Positions 16,565-25,142 of a stretch of DNA of 64,000 nt are shown here, piece by piece. Each line of letters starts with the position of its first letter. Position 1 is the stretch's first letter. Source of the DNA: Salinimicrobium nanhaiense (GTDB lineage Bacteria > Bacteroidota > Bacteroidia > Flavobacteriales > Flavobacteriaceae); the NCBI GenBank assembly GCA_012038135.1, contig JAAVJQ010000007.1:152467-216466 (forward strand), in the 5' to 3' direction. Below the pieces are notes generated by a model, which searched no databases, was not told the DNA's origin, and saw only the letters and a list, made by a program, of their open reading frames with translations. A program made the translations under genes and the position numbers.

Positions 16565-19396
16565 CTAATTTAGTTCTTTTCGCAGGAATTCTGCAGTGTA
16601 GCTTTTTTTGTCTTTGGCAACTTCTTCGGGCGTTCCTGTGGCAACAACCTTTCCGCCGTTCTTACCACCCTCGTAGCCGATGTCAATAATATGATCGGCC
16701 ATTTTGATCACGTCGAGGTTGTGTTCAATAATAAGGACGGTATTTCCCTTGTTTGCCAATTTGTTTAAGACCTCCATTAGGACCCTTATATCTTCAAAAT
16801 GTAACCCTGTGGTAGGTTCATCGAGGATGTAAAAGGTGTTCCCGGTATCTCTTTTGGAAAGTTCTGAAGCCAGTTTAATGCGCTGAGCCTCTCCACCGGA
16901 AAGGGTGGTACTCTGTTGGCCCAATGTGATATAACCAAGGCCTACATCCTGAATTGTTTTCAATTTCCTGTAGATCTTCGGAATATTCTCAAAAAATACG
17001 ACAGATTCATTGATGGTCATGTCCAAAACATCTGAAATTGACTTTCCTTTATATCTCACCTCAAGAGTTTCCCTGTTAAAGCGTTTTCCCTGGCAGGTTT
17101 CGCATTCTACATAAACATCGGGCAAGAAACTCATTTCAATAACCCGTAATCCGCCTCCTTTACAGGTCTCACATCTTCCGCCTTTCACATTGAAGCTAAA
17201 ACGACCGGGTTTATAACCACGTATCATGGCTTCTGGAGTTTTGGTGAAAAGATTTCTCACTTCAGAAAAAACTCCGGTGTAGGTGGCAGGATTGGATCTC
17301 GGCGTCCTTCCAATCGGGGTTTGATTGATATCGATGACTTTATCTATATGCTCCAGACCTTTGATGCTTTGGTAAGGCTGCGGTTTTTTTACGCCATTGA
17401 AATAATGAGCGTTCATAATAGGGTAGAGGGTCTCGTTGATAAGGGTAGATTTTCCGCTTCCTGAAACTCCTGTTACGGCGATCATTTTTCCGAGGGGAAA
17501 AGTAACTGAAACATTTTTCAGGTTATTTCCGGTGGCACCTTTAAGTTCGATCTTTTTGCCGTTGCCCTTCCGACGCTTTTTTGGAACCTCGATCTTCATA
17601 CTGCCATTGAGATAATTGGCAGTAATGGTATTGTGGCTCCTAATTTCTGCCGGAGTACCTTCGCTAATGATCTCGCCGCCATGTCTTCCGGCCTCGGGAC
17701 CTATATCAATAACGTGGTCTGCCCGTTCGATCATGTCTTTATCATGTTCCACCACGATGACCGAATTGCCCAGGTCACGAAGCGCAACAAGAGAATTGAT
17801 AAGCTTTTCGTTGTCGCGCTGATGCAGTCCTATACTTGGCTCATCAAGAATATATAGTACTCCTACAAGCTGAGAACCAATTTGTGTCGCTAATCTTATA
17901 CGCTGTGCCTCTCCACCGGAAAGGCTCTTGGAGCCACGATTAAGGGACAGGTAATTCAATCCCACATCTACCAGGAACTGCAGGCGAACGCTTATCTCTT
18001 TGATCACTTCGGAAGCGATCTTCTTCTGCTTTTTGGAAAGCTGTGGTTCCAGTTTTTTAAACCATTCTGCAAGATCTACAATGTCTTTTTGAGCGAGTTC
18101 AGCAATATTTTTTCCGTTTACCTTAAAGTATAAGGACTCTTTTCTAAGACGGCTGCCTTCACATTCCGGGCAAAGGATCTTGTCCATATAGTCTTTGGCC
18201 CATCGGCGAAGGGAGGCAGATTCGTTTTTGTGGTAGGTCTCCTCTATAAATGTAGCCACCCCTTCAAAATCGATTTTATATTCCCGGGTGATGCCTAAAG
18301 TCTTGGAATCTTTGGTGAATTTTTCTTTGCCTCCAAAAAGGATCATTTTCACAGCCTCTTCAGGAATATCTTTCCATGGATCATTGAGGCTGAAGTTATA
18401 ACGTTCGGCTATTAATTCCAGCTGATTAAAGATCCAGTTTTTTTTCTGAGGTCCATGAGGGGCAAGAGCTCCTTTTTTTATGCTTTTTGAAACATCGGGC
18501 ACAATCTTCTTTTCATTCACCGTATGCAGGGTTCCAATGCCATTACAAACCGGGCAGGCACCCTTGGGAGAGTTAAAAGAAAAATTATTAGGTTCGGGGG
18601 TGGGGTAGGAAATTCCGCTGGAAGGACACATAAGATTCCGGCTGAAGTATTTGATCTCTCCAGTTTCCTGTTCCATGATCATAAGGACATCCTCACCATG
18701 GTACATAGCAGTCTTAATACTATCAGCTAATCGCTTTCCGGAATCTTCAACAGAAGAAATTTTTATTCTATCTACTACGATTTCAATATCATGAACCTTA
18801 TAGCGATCCAGTTTCATACCTTTTACTATATCCCGTACTTCTCTATCAACCCTCACTTTTACAAATCCCTGTTTTGCTATCTGCTCAAAAAGTTCTCTGT
18901 AATGCCCTTTTCGGGACCGGATCACAGGAGCAAGAATATTGACTTTTTTATTCCTGAAAGTTTGCAGGATAAGCTCTTGTATTTGCTCATCGCTGTAGCT
19001 TACCATTTTTTCACCTGTATTGTAGCTGTAGGCGTCACTGGCTCTTGCAAAAAGCAAACGCAGGAAATCATAAATTTCGGTAATGGTTCCCACGGTGCTG
19101 CGGGGACTTTTACTGGTAGTCTTTTGTTCAATAGCGATAACAGGAGAGAGGCCGTCAATTTTATCTACATCGGGTCTTTCAAGGCCTCCCAGGAACTGGC
19201 GCGCATAAGCTGAAAAAGTTTCGATGTAGCGGCGTTGTCCTTCTGCATAAATAGTATCGAAAGCAAGAGAGGATTTTCCTGAACCCGATAATCCTGTGAT
19301 CACAACCAATTTTTCCCTTGGGATCTTAACATCAATGTTCTTGAGATTATGTACCCGGGCACCTAAAATATCTATGTATTCTTCTGTTACTGCCAT
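16565..19396 (-). CDS. uvrA: Excinuclease ABC subunit A
   Basis: The 943-residue UvrA starts at the ATG at 19396. A TTG at 19417 would add seven residues but falls inside the -7 promoter element, so it is rejected. Two ABC ATPase modules are visible. The first Walker A is GLSGSGKSS and the second GVSGSGKST. Each module has a LSGGEAQRI signature and an [10 protein letters not shown] or [11 protein letters not shown]alker B, and CxxC zinc-finger pairs lie in both (CPVC; CETC). It recognises damage in nucleotide excision repair together with UvrB and UvrC, which are not here. Confidence 0.97.
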   Translation of the reverse strand: MAVTEEYIDILGARVHNLKNIDVKIPREKLVVITGLSGSGKSSLAFDTIYAEGQRRYIETFSAYARQFLGGLERPDVDKIDGLSPVIAIEQKTTSKSPRSTVGTITEIYDFLRLLFARASDAYSYNTGEKMVSYSDEQIQELILQTFRNKKVNILAPVIRSRKGHYRELFEQIAKQGFVKVRVDREVRDIVKGMKLDRYKVHDIEIVVDRIKISSVEDSGKRLADSIKTAMYHGEDVLMIMEQETGEIKYFSRNLMCPSSGISYPTPEPNNFSFNSPKGACPVCNGIGTLHTVNEKKIVPDVSKSIKKGALAPHGPQKKNWIFNQLELIAERYNFSLNDPWKDIPEEAVKMILFGGKEKFTKDSKTLGITREYKIDFEGVATFIEETYHKNESASLRRWAKDYMDKILCPECEGSRLRKESLYFKVNGKNIAELAQKDIVDLAEWFKKLEPQLSKKQKKIASEVIKEISVRLQFLVDVGLNYLSLNRGSKSLSGGEAQRIRLATQIGSQLVGVLYILDEPSIGLHQRDNEKLINSLVALRDLGNSVIVVEHDKDMIERADHVIDIGPEAGRHGGEIISEGTPAEIRSHNTITANYLNGSMKIEVPKKRRKGNGKKIELKGATGNNLKNVSVTFPLGKMIAVTGVSGSGKSTLINETLYPIMNAHYFNGVKKPQPYQSIKGLEHIDKVIDINQTPIGRTPRSNPATYTGVFSEVRNLFTKTPEAMIRGYKPGRFSFNVKGGRCETCKGGGLRVIEMSFLPDVYVECETCQGKRFNRETLEVRYKGKSISDVLDMTINESVVFFENIPKIYRKLKTIQDVGLGYITLGQQSTTLSGGEAQRIKLASELSKRDTGNTFYILDEPTTGLHFEDIRVLMEVLNKLANKGNTVLIIEHNLDVIKMADHIIDIGYEGGKNGGKVVATGTPEEVAKDKKSYTAEFLRKELN

Positions 19397-19728
19397 AAAA
19401 TTTTTGCAAGGGGGCAAAGGTACTGAAACTGCAGTAATTAATAAAGTGAAGAAGCTTCTTACAAATCCATTCCAAATACCTTACAAATGTTAAAATTTTT
19501 CTGTCAAAGGTTTCGCCAAAATTACCTGATGTAGATTAAATTTTGGTTAATTAAACATAATTCTGTAGGAAAAATAAGATTTTAACTATTTAGAAGTCAG
19601 AAGAATAGCACACAAGTTTAGGATTACTTTTAAACATGCTTCTCTATCTTTACTCTTGAAATAAGGGATGAGCCCATTTTTAGGTTTTATCAACTAAGAA
19701 AAAAACCCGGAAAACAGCTTGTAAGAAT
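19397..19728. other. Divergent intergenic region between uvrA and the LuxR-type gene
   Basis: About 330 bases are A/T-rich and hold the uvrA promoter element at the left. No further gene, hairpin or repeat that I can support was seen. The 5' region of the LuxR-type gene must be in the right half. Confidence 0.6.
19415..19422 (-). promoter_or_regulatory. -7 element TACCTTTG of uvrA
   Basis: On the minus strand, TACCTTTG lies 18 bases before the ATG at 19396 and matches TAnnTTTG. No convincing TTG was found 20 bases further upstream, and no LexA-type palindrome was recognised. Confidence 0.5.
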
Positions 19729-20727
19729 ATGGAAAAGAAACTACTTCTATTGATTACCAAAAATCAGGATTTTTCAGAAAGCATTCAAACAGAAGCTATC
19801 AATGATTTTGATACCACTATAGTAAGCAGCGTACATGCAGGCTATCCTTTAGCTCTTAATATACTACCCGACGTTATTCTTATAGATTATGCTTCTCTGG
19901 GGCTGGAAAGTCTTAAGAATCTGGCCAAATTTAAATCTACTCATTTTTTAAATAAATCCTTTCTCTTTCTTTTTGGGGACCAGGAAAATAAAAAGTCTCT
20001 TGATAAGAATTTTAAAGAGCTGGTAGATGGGATCATATATGATAAGGGATCTTATTACCAAATCATAGAAGAGATAGAGGAGAAGATACAGCTAAAGCGA
20101 TGTCTCACTAATTATTGGAAAGATTCTTTTATGGGACTTTTCAATCTGCTGGAGCATCCCGTCATTTTATTGCAGGACGAAAAGATCGTGGCAATGAATG
20201 ACTCCTTCAAAAATGACTTTTTTATAACCGGTAGGCAGCAAATAAGATTATCGGACCTGGTAGTTGAAAAGAATAAACTAAAAGTAAAGGAGACCCTTAA
20301 GAAGTTTGTGAAAGGTAAACATATGAAGGCTACCACTAAGACAACTCTTCTTATGAAGGAGAAATTGAGAGAAGCGAAGATCACCTTCTCGAAACTTGAT
20401 AAGTCTTTATGTGGCCAATTGATCATGATGATCAACTTTACGGGCAATGACTTCCCCCTAAAAACAGAAATAGGAACTTCTTCCTCCGAAACTGAAACTT
20501 ATTTTTCTAAAAATCACATTATTGAAGAACAGGCTTTTACTAAGAGAGAAAAGGAGATCATCTCCCTTTTATGTAAAGGATATAAGACCAAAGAAATTTC
20601 TGAAGCTCTGTGTATCTCGGCTAAGACCATTGAGAAACACAGAGCTAATATTGTACGGCGGACCCACTCCGGAACCATTCTGGAAAGCATCATATACGCA
20701 CTTAACCATAAAATGATTGAAATATGA
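19729..20727 (+). CDS. LuxR-type transcriptional regulator with receiver-like and PAS-like segments
   Basis: This 332-residue protein has a C-terminal LuxR/GerE helix-turn-helix (about 268-330, FTKREKEIISLLCKGYKTKE...SAKTIEKHRANIVRR). The N-terminal 120 residues look like a response-regulator fold, with strand LLLLITKN, Asp at about 53 in VILIDYAS and LFLFGD. The acidic pair after the first strand (expected DD/DE) is missing, so classical phosphorylation is doubtful. The middle (about 132-240) resembles a PAS fold (ILLQDEKIVAMNDSF). It lies 174 bases upstream of the four-lipoprotein array on the same strand and may control it. That link is inferred from position only. Confidence 0.75.
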   Translation: MEKKLLLLITKNQDFSESIQTEAINDFDTTIVSSVHAGYPLALNILPDVILIDYASLGLESLKNLAKFKSTHFLNKSFLFLFGDQENKKSLDKNFKELVDGIIYDKGSYYQIIEEIEEKIQLKRCLTNYWKDSFMGLFNLLEHPVILLQDEKIVAMNDSFKNDFFITGRQQIRLSDLVVEKNKLKVKETLKKFVKGKHMKATTKTTLLMKEKLREAKITFSKLDKSLCGQLIMMINFTGNDFPLKTEIGTSSSETETYFSKNHIIEEQAFTKREKEIISLLCKGYKTKEISEALCISAKTIEKHRANIVRRTHSGTILESIIYALNHKMIEI

Positions 20728-20841
20728 GGAAAAGCAGGGTTTTCCCCCATTGTATCAGGATAAGATAAATCCTACATTGAAGAGAAAACTAATTGAAAGC
20801 AAAGTCCCAATGATGCTACAAAATTTAACCTAAAGGCACTA

Positions 20842-20892
20842 TTTATTAACCATATTTTTTATTAACCATTCTAGTATTATTAATCAAAAACC
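20842..20892 (+). promoter_or_regulatory. Leader element of lipoprotein paralogue 1 (two TTTATTAACCAT copies)
   Basis: TTTATTAACCAT is at 20842-20853 and again, extended to TTTATTAACCATTCTA, at 20858-20873. A TATTATTAATCAAAAACC box follows at 20875-20892, directly before the ATG at 20902. The same order of boxes occurs before all four paralogues, so it is a shared regulatory or untranslated leader sequence. Confidence 0.65.
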
Positions 20893-20901
20893 TTTTAAAT
20901 T

Positions 20902-22476
20902 ATGAAACACTTTAAAAATTACCTTGCAGGTCTTGCGGTTTTCGCGCTGCTATTCTCTTCCTGTAGTAAGGATGAGTCAGGGGTGGATTCCACCACTGAA
21001 AAGGCTACCTTATCGTTTGGTGCGATAGTGGCCGACCTTGCTGGCCAGTCCACCAACAAACAATCTGATTTTTCTGATCTACCGGAATGTTCTGACGCTG
21101 CTCCTTCGTATGTAGAGATCGTTTTGATGGAGGGAGAAGATTATGTTGTAGGGGAGGATGCTCCTTACCGGGTTGATCTGGTATCGGGACAAGTATTTAC
21201 TGAGGAAGATCCTGCTTTAGAACTCGACCCGGGAAATTATACTCTTACCCATTTTGCAGTTTATAATGCAGCAGGCAACTTGACCTGGGTTGCTCCCAAG
21301 GGAGGAATACTTGCTCAATATGTTGATGCTCCTCTTCCACTGAGTATTAGTCTTGGTGCAGGAGTGAAAAAGTATGTTGATGTTTCTGTAATATGTTTTG
21401 ATGACCGAAATGTGAACGAATATGGCTATCAATTCTTCGAGTTTGATACTACCAGAGCATTTGAATTCTGCTTCTTCGCTAACTATTGTACTCCGGCAGG
21501 AATGCACTTCCCTGCGAGATTCTCTGTTGAGTTCTCTATTGACGGAACTGTTATCTATGAAGCAGCAGAAAATGTCAATGAAGTTGGAACAAACAACTCA
21601 GGAGATAACTATGCAAGTCCTATATGTTTTGCACTTCCAGATCTTCCACAATATGGGGATGATGAAGAATACATTGACTATACTGTTACTTTACTTGATT
21701 GGGACGGAGTTTATGATGGACCAGGTACCGTTATTTCAGGTAGCTTAAGCCGTAACGAAGTTGAAGCCAATTTTGACGGAGCTAACAACGTAAATTACGA
21801 ACACTTAAGATTTGGATGTGAAGGAACTACTACTCCTCCGGATGATGATAATGATGGTGTGCCAAACGAAGATGATATCTGCGAAGGATTTGATGACAAT
21901 GCTGATGCCGATGGCGATGGTATTCCTGATGGTTGTGACCCTTGTCCAACAGTACATGCTGATCTTGATAATGATGGAGACTGTATTTTAAATAACGATG
22001 ATCCATGTCCTAATGATCCAAACAACGAGTGTGAAGTTGTAGCAGGATGTGATACAGCTTACATGTTTGGAGATGTTGCTTTAAATAGTATAACCGATCC
22101 TGTTGACTATCCAGGAAATAACTGGGGTTGGGGTCTTTTAATTGACTTTGATTCTTTCGAAGAAGACTTTGAAACAGGAGATGGAGTATGGGAGTTCCCA
22201 TTCTATGCCGGAGCAGCCCAGAATGACGAGAATAATGGATGGCAGGCAGGTACGGTTATCTTAACAGTTGAAAATGGATGGTTGACCGTAACCTATGATC
22301 TGAATGAAGGAGTAACTGTAAACGGAGATGACCACATTTATTTCTCTAACGAAGGATGGCCATTAAGTCGGGCTCCTGGTCAATTTGATTCAGGTACTAA
22401 TTCTTTCGAATTAGAAGGGGATGGACCTTTCTACCTAATTGTTCACGCCGAAGTTTGCGGTGATGAAGCAGAATAA
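20902..22476 (+). CDS. Surface lipoprotein paralogue 1: core domain, thrombospondin type 3 repeats, unique tail
   Basis: The 524-residue lipoprotein has signal LAVFALLFSSC with the cysteine followed by SKDES; such acidic residues after Cys are a known surface-export signal in Bacteroidota. About residues 35-311 are the core shared with the next three genes, with markers ATLSFGAIVADLA, YVEIVLMEG, PYRVDLVSGQVFTEED, LGAGVKKYVDVSV and FEFCFFANYC. About 312-378 are Asp-rich thrombospondin type 3 calcium-binding repeats (DDDNDGVPNEDD, DADGDGIPDGCDPCP). About 380-524 form a tail without recognised homology. The core is not one I can name. A hairpin follows the gene. Confidence 0.75.
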   Translation: MKHFKNYLAGLAVFALLFSSCSKDESGVDSTTEKATLSFGAIVADLAGQSTNKQSDFSDLPECSDAAPSYVEIVLMEGEDYVVGEDAPYRVDLVSGQVFTEEDPALELDPGNYTLTHFAVYNAAGNLTWVAPKGGILAQYVDAPLPLSISLGAGVKKYVDVSVICFDDRNVNEYGYQFFEFDTTRAFEFCFFANYCTPAGMHFPARFSVEFSIDGTVIYEAAENVNEVGTNNSGDNYASPICFALPDLPQYGDDEEYIDYTVTLLDWDGVYDGPGTVISGSLSRNEVEANFDGANNVNYEHLRFGCEGTTTPPDDDNDGVPNEDDICEGFDDNADADGDGIPDGCDPCPTVHADLDNDGDCILNNDDPCPNDPNNECEVVAGCDTAYMFGDVALNSITDPVDYPGNNWGWGLLIDFDSFEEDFETGDGVWEFPFYAGAAQNDENNGWQAGTVILTVENGWLTVTYDLNEGVTVNGDDHIYFSNEGWPLSRAPGQFDSGTNSFELEGDGPFYLIVHAEVCGDEAE

Positions 22477-22488
22477 TCAGAATTTAAA

Positions 22489-22512
22489 ACCGTCCCGGGA
22501 AACCGGGGCGGT
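22489..22512 (+). terminator. Hairpin after paralogue 1 (GAAA tetraloop)
   Basis: A ten-pair stem, ACCGTCCCGG with CCGGGGCGGT, is closed by a GAAA loop. Only a weak A/T tail follows, so it may be a leaky terminator or an RNA-stabilising hairpin. Confidence 0.6.
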
Positions 22513-22545
22513 ATATTAAACTGCTTACTACTGCGGCTTAAAATG

Positions 22546-22590
22546 TATTTATTAACCATTCTAAATATTTATTAATTAAAACCAAAACCA
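22546..22590 (+). promoter_or_regulatory. Leader element of lipoprotein paralogue 2
   Basis: TATTTATTAACCATTCTA (22546-22563) is followed by a TTTATTAATTAAAACC box, as in front of paralogue 1 but with one copy of the first box. The ATG follows at 22593. Confidence 0.6.
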
Positions 22591-22592
22591 CT

Positions 22593-24017
22593 ATGAAAAG
22601 ATTTTCGTACTACTTATGCTACGTTGCTGTTTTAGCAATGGTCTTTACTTCATGTAGTAAAGAAGAAGACAATGTTTTATCAAATGACACAGACAAGGCG
22701 ACACTGTCATTTGGGGCTATTTTAAATGATCTGGCCAATCAGTCCAATAACAAGCAATCCACAACAGGTGATATTCCGGAATGTACCGATGGTGCCACTC
22801 CAGCCTATGTGGAAATTGCACTTTATGAAGGTTCCACTGCTGTAGTTGGATCTACCGATGTTCCTTTTAGAGTTGATCTTGTGAACGGTCAGATCTTTAC
22901 TGAAGAAGTTCCTCAACTGGAACTTGAACCGGGAACTTATTCTCTTGAACACTTCATGGTTTATGATGCCGCCGGAAACCTTTTATGGGTTGCTCCACGT
23001 GGAGGTGTTCTTGCTGAATTTATTGAAAACCCACTTCCTCTTTCTATAGAATTAGGTGCAGGGGTTAAAAAATATGTAGATGTGTCTGTATTATGCTATG
23101 ACGACAGAGATGTTGTGGAATATGGGTATCTGTTCTTCGATATAGATACTAATGAAGCAATAGAATTCTGTGTATTTGGTAACTACTGCCCACCTTCCGG
23201 ACGTCATTATCCGGCAGAATATAGTGTAAGCGTATGGTCTGGCACCAACAGATCTGGTACTGCTTTGTACACAAACGTTTCTAACAACGCTGATTATTAT
23301 GACAACGGAGATTTCTATGCAGATCCATTGTGTTTCGCACTTCCTGATACAGAAGGACTTGATGAATATTATTTTGAGATTACCCTTAGATCTTCAGAAG
23401 AATATGGAGATGTTACAGAAAGAGTGATTCGTAGAGGTGTGATCAATGATGACATCGTGAGAACCTTCTTCGACGGTGAAAACAATTTGGATTACTACCA
23501 CTTTAGGCAAGGTCCCGGATGTGGTGATGATTCAGCTCCTATTTTTGAAGATCCAGAGTCTACTAGTGAGTATTATAAGACTTGTGCTTACCCAATAAAT
23601 GGAAGCAAATCTGTGGCCCTTACCTATTTGGAATTAGAGGGTGACATTCTTAAAGCGACCGTTCTTGCTGCAGGGGTTACTCCAAACCAGCCTCATCCAC
23701 AACATATCCATGGATTGGATAGCGGTGAAAACGCTACCTGCCCACCTGCGAGTGCAGATGCTAATAACGATGGATACATAAGTCTTGCTGAAGGTCTTCC
23801 ATATTATGGAGGAGTGAAGTTAGCTTTAGATGATGAAGGAGGTAATTTCCCAGTGGCAAATGCTGATGGTTTCTACACTTATCAAAGAACATTCGATCTG
23901 AATGGAGCTGACTTTAACTGGGAGAACCTGGCTGTAGTTGTACATGGCATGTACGTAGGAGAAGAGTACGTTGCTACCATGCCAACTGCGTGTGGTGAAG
24001 TAGCTAATCTTCATTAG
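22593..24017 (+). CDS. Surface lipoprotein paralogue 2: core domain with CHRD-like C-terminal domain
   Basis: This 474-residue lipoprotein has signal end FTSC followed by SKEED. About residues 33-305 are the shared core (ATLSFGAILNDLA, YVEIALYEG, VPFRVDLVNGQIFTEEV, LGAGVKKYVDVSVLCYDDRD). It is more diverged than the others: the FFANYC of the core is FGNYC. About 325-474 are a different domain with HPQHIHG, a DANNDGYISLAEG calcium-loop-like segment, YGGVKLALD and VVVHGMYVG, which resembles CHRD-type domains. Paralogues 1 and 4 carry thrombospondin repeats at this place instead. A strong terminator follows. Confidence 0.75.
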   Translation: MKRFSYYLCYVAVLAMVFTSCSKEEDNVLSNDTDKATLSFGAILNDLANQSNNKQSTTGDIPECTDGATPAYVEIALYEGSTAVVGSTDVPFRVDLVNGQIFTEEVPQLELEPGTYSLEHFMVYDAAGNLLWVAPRGGVLAEFIENPLPLSIELGAGVKKYVDVSVLCYDDRDVVEYGYLFFDIDTNEAIEFCVFGNYCPPSGRHYPAEYSVSVWSGTNRSGTALYTNVSNNADYYDNGDFYADPLCFALPDTEGLDEYYFEITLRSSEEYGDVTERVIRRGVINDDIVRTFFDGENNLDYYHFRQGPGCGDDSAPIFEDPESTSEYYKTCAYPINGSKSVALTYLELEGDILKATVLAAGVTPNQPHPQHIHGLDSGENATCPPASADANNDGYISLAEGLPYYGGVKLALDDEGGNFPVANADGFYTYQRTFDLNGADFNWENLAVVVHGMYVGEEYVATMPTACGEVANLH

Positions 24018-24029
24018 GATATAAATTTT

Positions 24030-24066
24030 GAGGCCGGAAGATTCCGGTTTATCCGGCCTCTTTTTT
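24030..24066 (+). terminator. Terminator after paralogue 2
   Basis: The stem GAGGCCGG (24030-24037) pairs with CCGGCCTC (24053-24060) and six T residues follow. This is a textbook intrinsic terminator, so paralogue 3 needs its own promoter. Confidence 0.9.
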
Positions 24067-24071
24067 AATAG

Positions 24072-24122
24072 TATTTATTAACCATTCATATTTATTAACC
24101 ATTTAATTATTAATCAAAAACC
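24072..24122 (+). promoter_or_regulatory. Leader element of lipoprotein paralogue 3 (two copies of the first box)
   Basis: TATTTATTAACCATTC (24072-24087) and TTTATTAACCATT (24091-24103) are followed by TTATTAATCAAAAACC (24107-24122) and the ATG at 24132. The doubled layout is the same as before paralogue 1. Confidence 0.65.
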
Positions 24123-24131
24123 AAATTTATT

Positions 24132-25067
24132 ATGAAAACCATTAAATTTTACCTGAGCTTCGTAGCGGTGTTCGCTATGCTGTTTACTTCTTGTAGTAAA
24201 GATGAAGATTCCGGCGTTAATCCGGATTCTCAAAAAGCAAGCCTTACTTTTGGTGCAATTGTCCAGGACCTTGCAGCTAAAACCACCAACAGGCAATCTG
24301 CTATTGGAGATATGCCAGACTGTTCAGATGAAGAAGCTGCATATGTAGAAATCGTTCTAATGAGAGGCGAAAATGAAGTAGTAGGAACTACTGATGAACC
24401 TTATAGAGTTGATCTTGTTGCAGGTCAGGTTTTTACTGAAGAAGATGCAAAGCTGGAGTTAACTCCCGGAAACTATTCACTTACCCATTTCTCTGTTTAT
24501 AGTGCAGATGGAACTTTGCTTTGGTTAGCTCCCCGGGGAGGTGCTTTAGCAGAATTTGTGAATAATTCTCTTCCATTAAGTATCGATCTTGGAGCCGGAG
24601 TAAAGAAATATGTTGATGTTTCTGTGCTTTGTTATGACAATCGTGATGTGAACCAATATGGATATCAGTTCTTCGAATTAGATATTAATGAAGCATTTGA
24701 ATTCTGCTTCTTTGCAAACTACTGTTCTACCGATGGACGTCACTATCCTGCCAGATATGCTGTAACGCTTTCTATAGATGGAGAAATCCTGTATGAAGGT
24801 GTAGAAAATAATGTGGGAAGAAACGATGATGGGGATCTTTATGCAGATGCAATTTGTTTTGCTCTTCCAAACCTGGATGAGTATGGAGATAATGAAGCTT
24901 ATATAGATTATACCCTTACTCTTCTTGACTGGACTGGAGAAACTGATGCCTATGGTGATGTTGATCCTATGGTGATCTCAGGAAGCCTAAGCAGAGCTGA
25001 TGTGATGGCGAACTTCTCCGGAAATGATGATGTTGAGTACGAACATTTCCGATTTGGATGTGAATAA
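24132..25067 (+). CDS. Surface lipoprotein paralogue 3: core domain only
   Basis: The 311-residue lipoprotein has signal FAMLFTSC followed by SKDEDSG. It consists of the shared core alone and ends right after the VEYEHFRFGCE segment that marks the core boundary in the other copies. The core therefore seems to be a complete folding unit. Markers are ASLTFGAIVQDLA, YVEIVLMRGENEVVG, LGAGVKKYVDVSVLCYDNRD, LDINEAFEFCFFANYC and DYTLTLLDW. It is very close to paralogue 4. The gene is flanked by terminators and has its own leader element. Confidence 0.75.
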   Translation: MKTIKFYLSFVAVFAMLFTSCSKDEDSGVNPDSQKASLTFGAIVQDLAAKTTNRQSAIGDMPDCSDEEAAYVEIVLMRGENEVVGTTDEPYRVDLVAGQVFTEEDAKLELTPGNYSLTHFSVYSADGTLLWLAPRGGALAEFVNNSLPLSIDLGAGVKKYVDVSVLCYDNRDVNQYGYQFFELDINEAFEFCFFANYCSTDGRHYPARYAVTLSIDGEILYEGVENNVGRNDDGDLYADAICFALPNLDEYGDNEAYIDYTLTLLDWTGETDAYGDVDPMVISGSLSRADVMANFSGNDDVEYEHFRFGCE

Positions 25068-25074
25068 GAAAAAC

Positions 25075-25105
25075 AAGGTGGAGGCTGCAAAGCTTCCACC
25101 TTTTT
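25075..25105 (+). terminator. Terminator after paralogue 3
   Basis: A ten-pair stem GGTGGAGGCT (25077-25086) with AGCTTCCACC (25091-25100) is closed by a GCAA tetraloop and followed by TTTTT. Confidence 0.9.
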
Positions 25106-25106
25106 C

Positions 25107-25133
25107 AATAACCATTCTAACTATTAATCAAAA
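25107..25133 (+). promoter_or_regulatory. Leader element of lipoprotein paralogue 4
   Basis: AATAACCATTCTAA is followed directly by CTATTAATCAAAA. This is a shortened form of the same two-box leader, placed against the terminator of paralogue 3, with the ATG at 25143. Confidence 0.6.
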
Positions 25134-25142
25134 TTATTTATT

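Noticed and set aside
19397..19417. Upstream TTG start for uvrA
   Set aside because: The TTG is part of the TACCTTTG promoter element, so it cannot be in the transcript.
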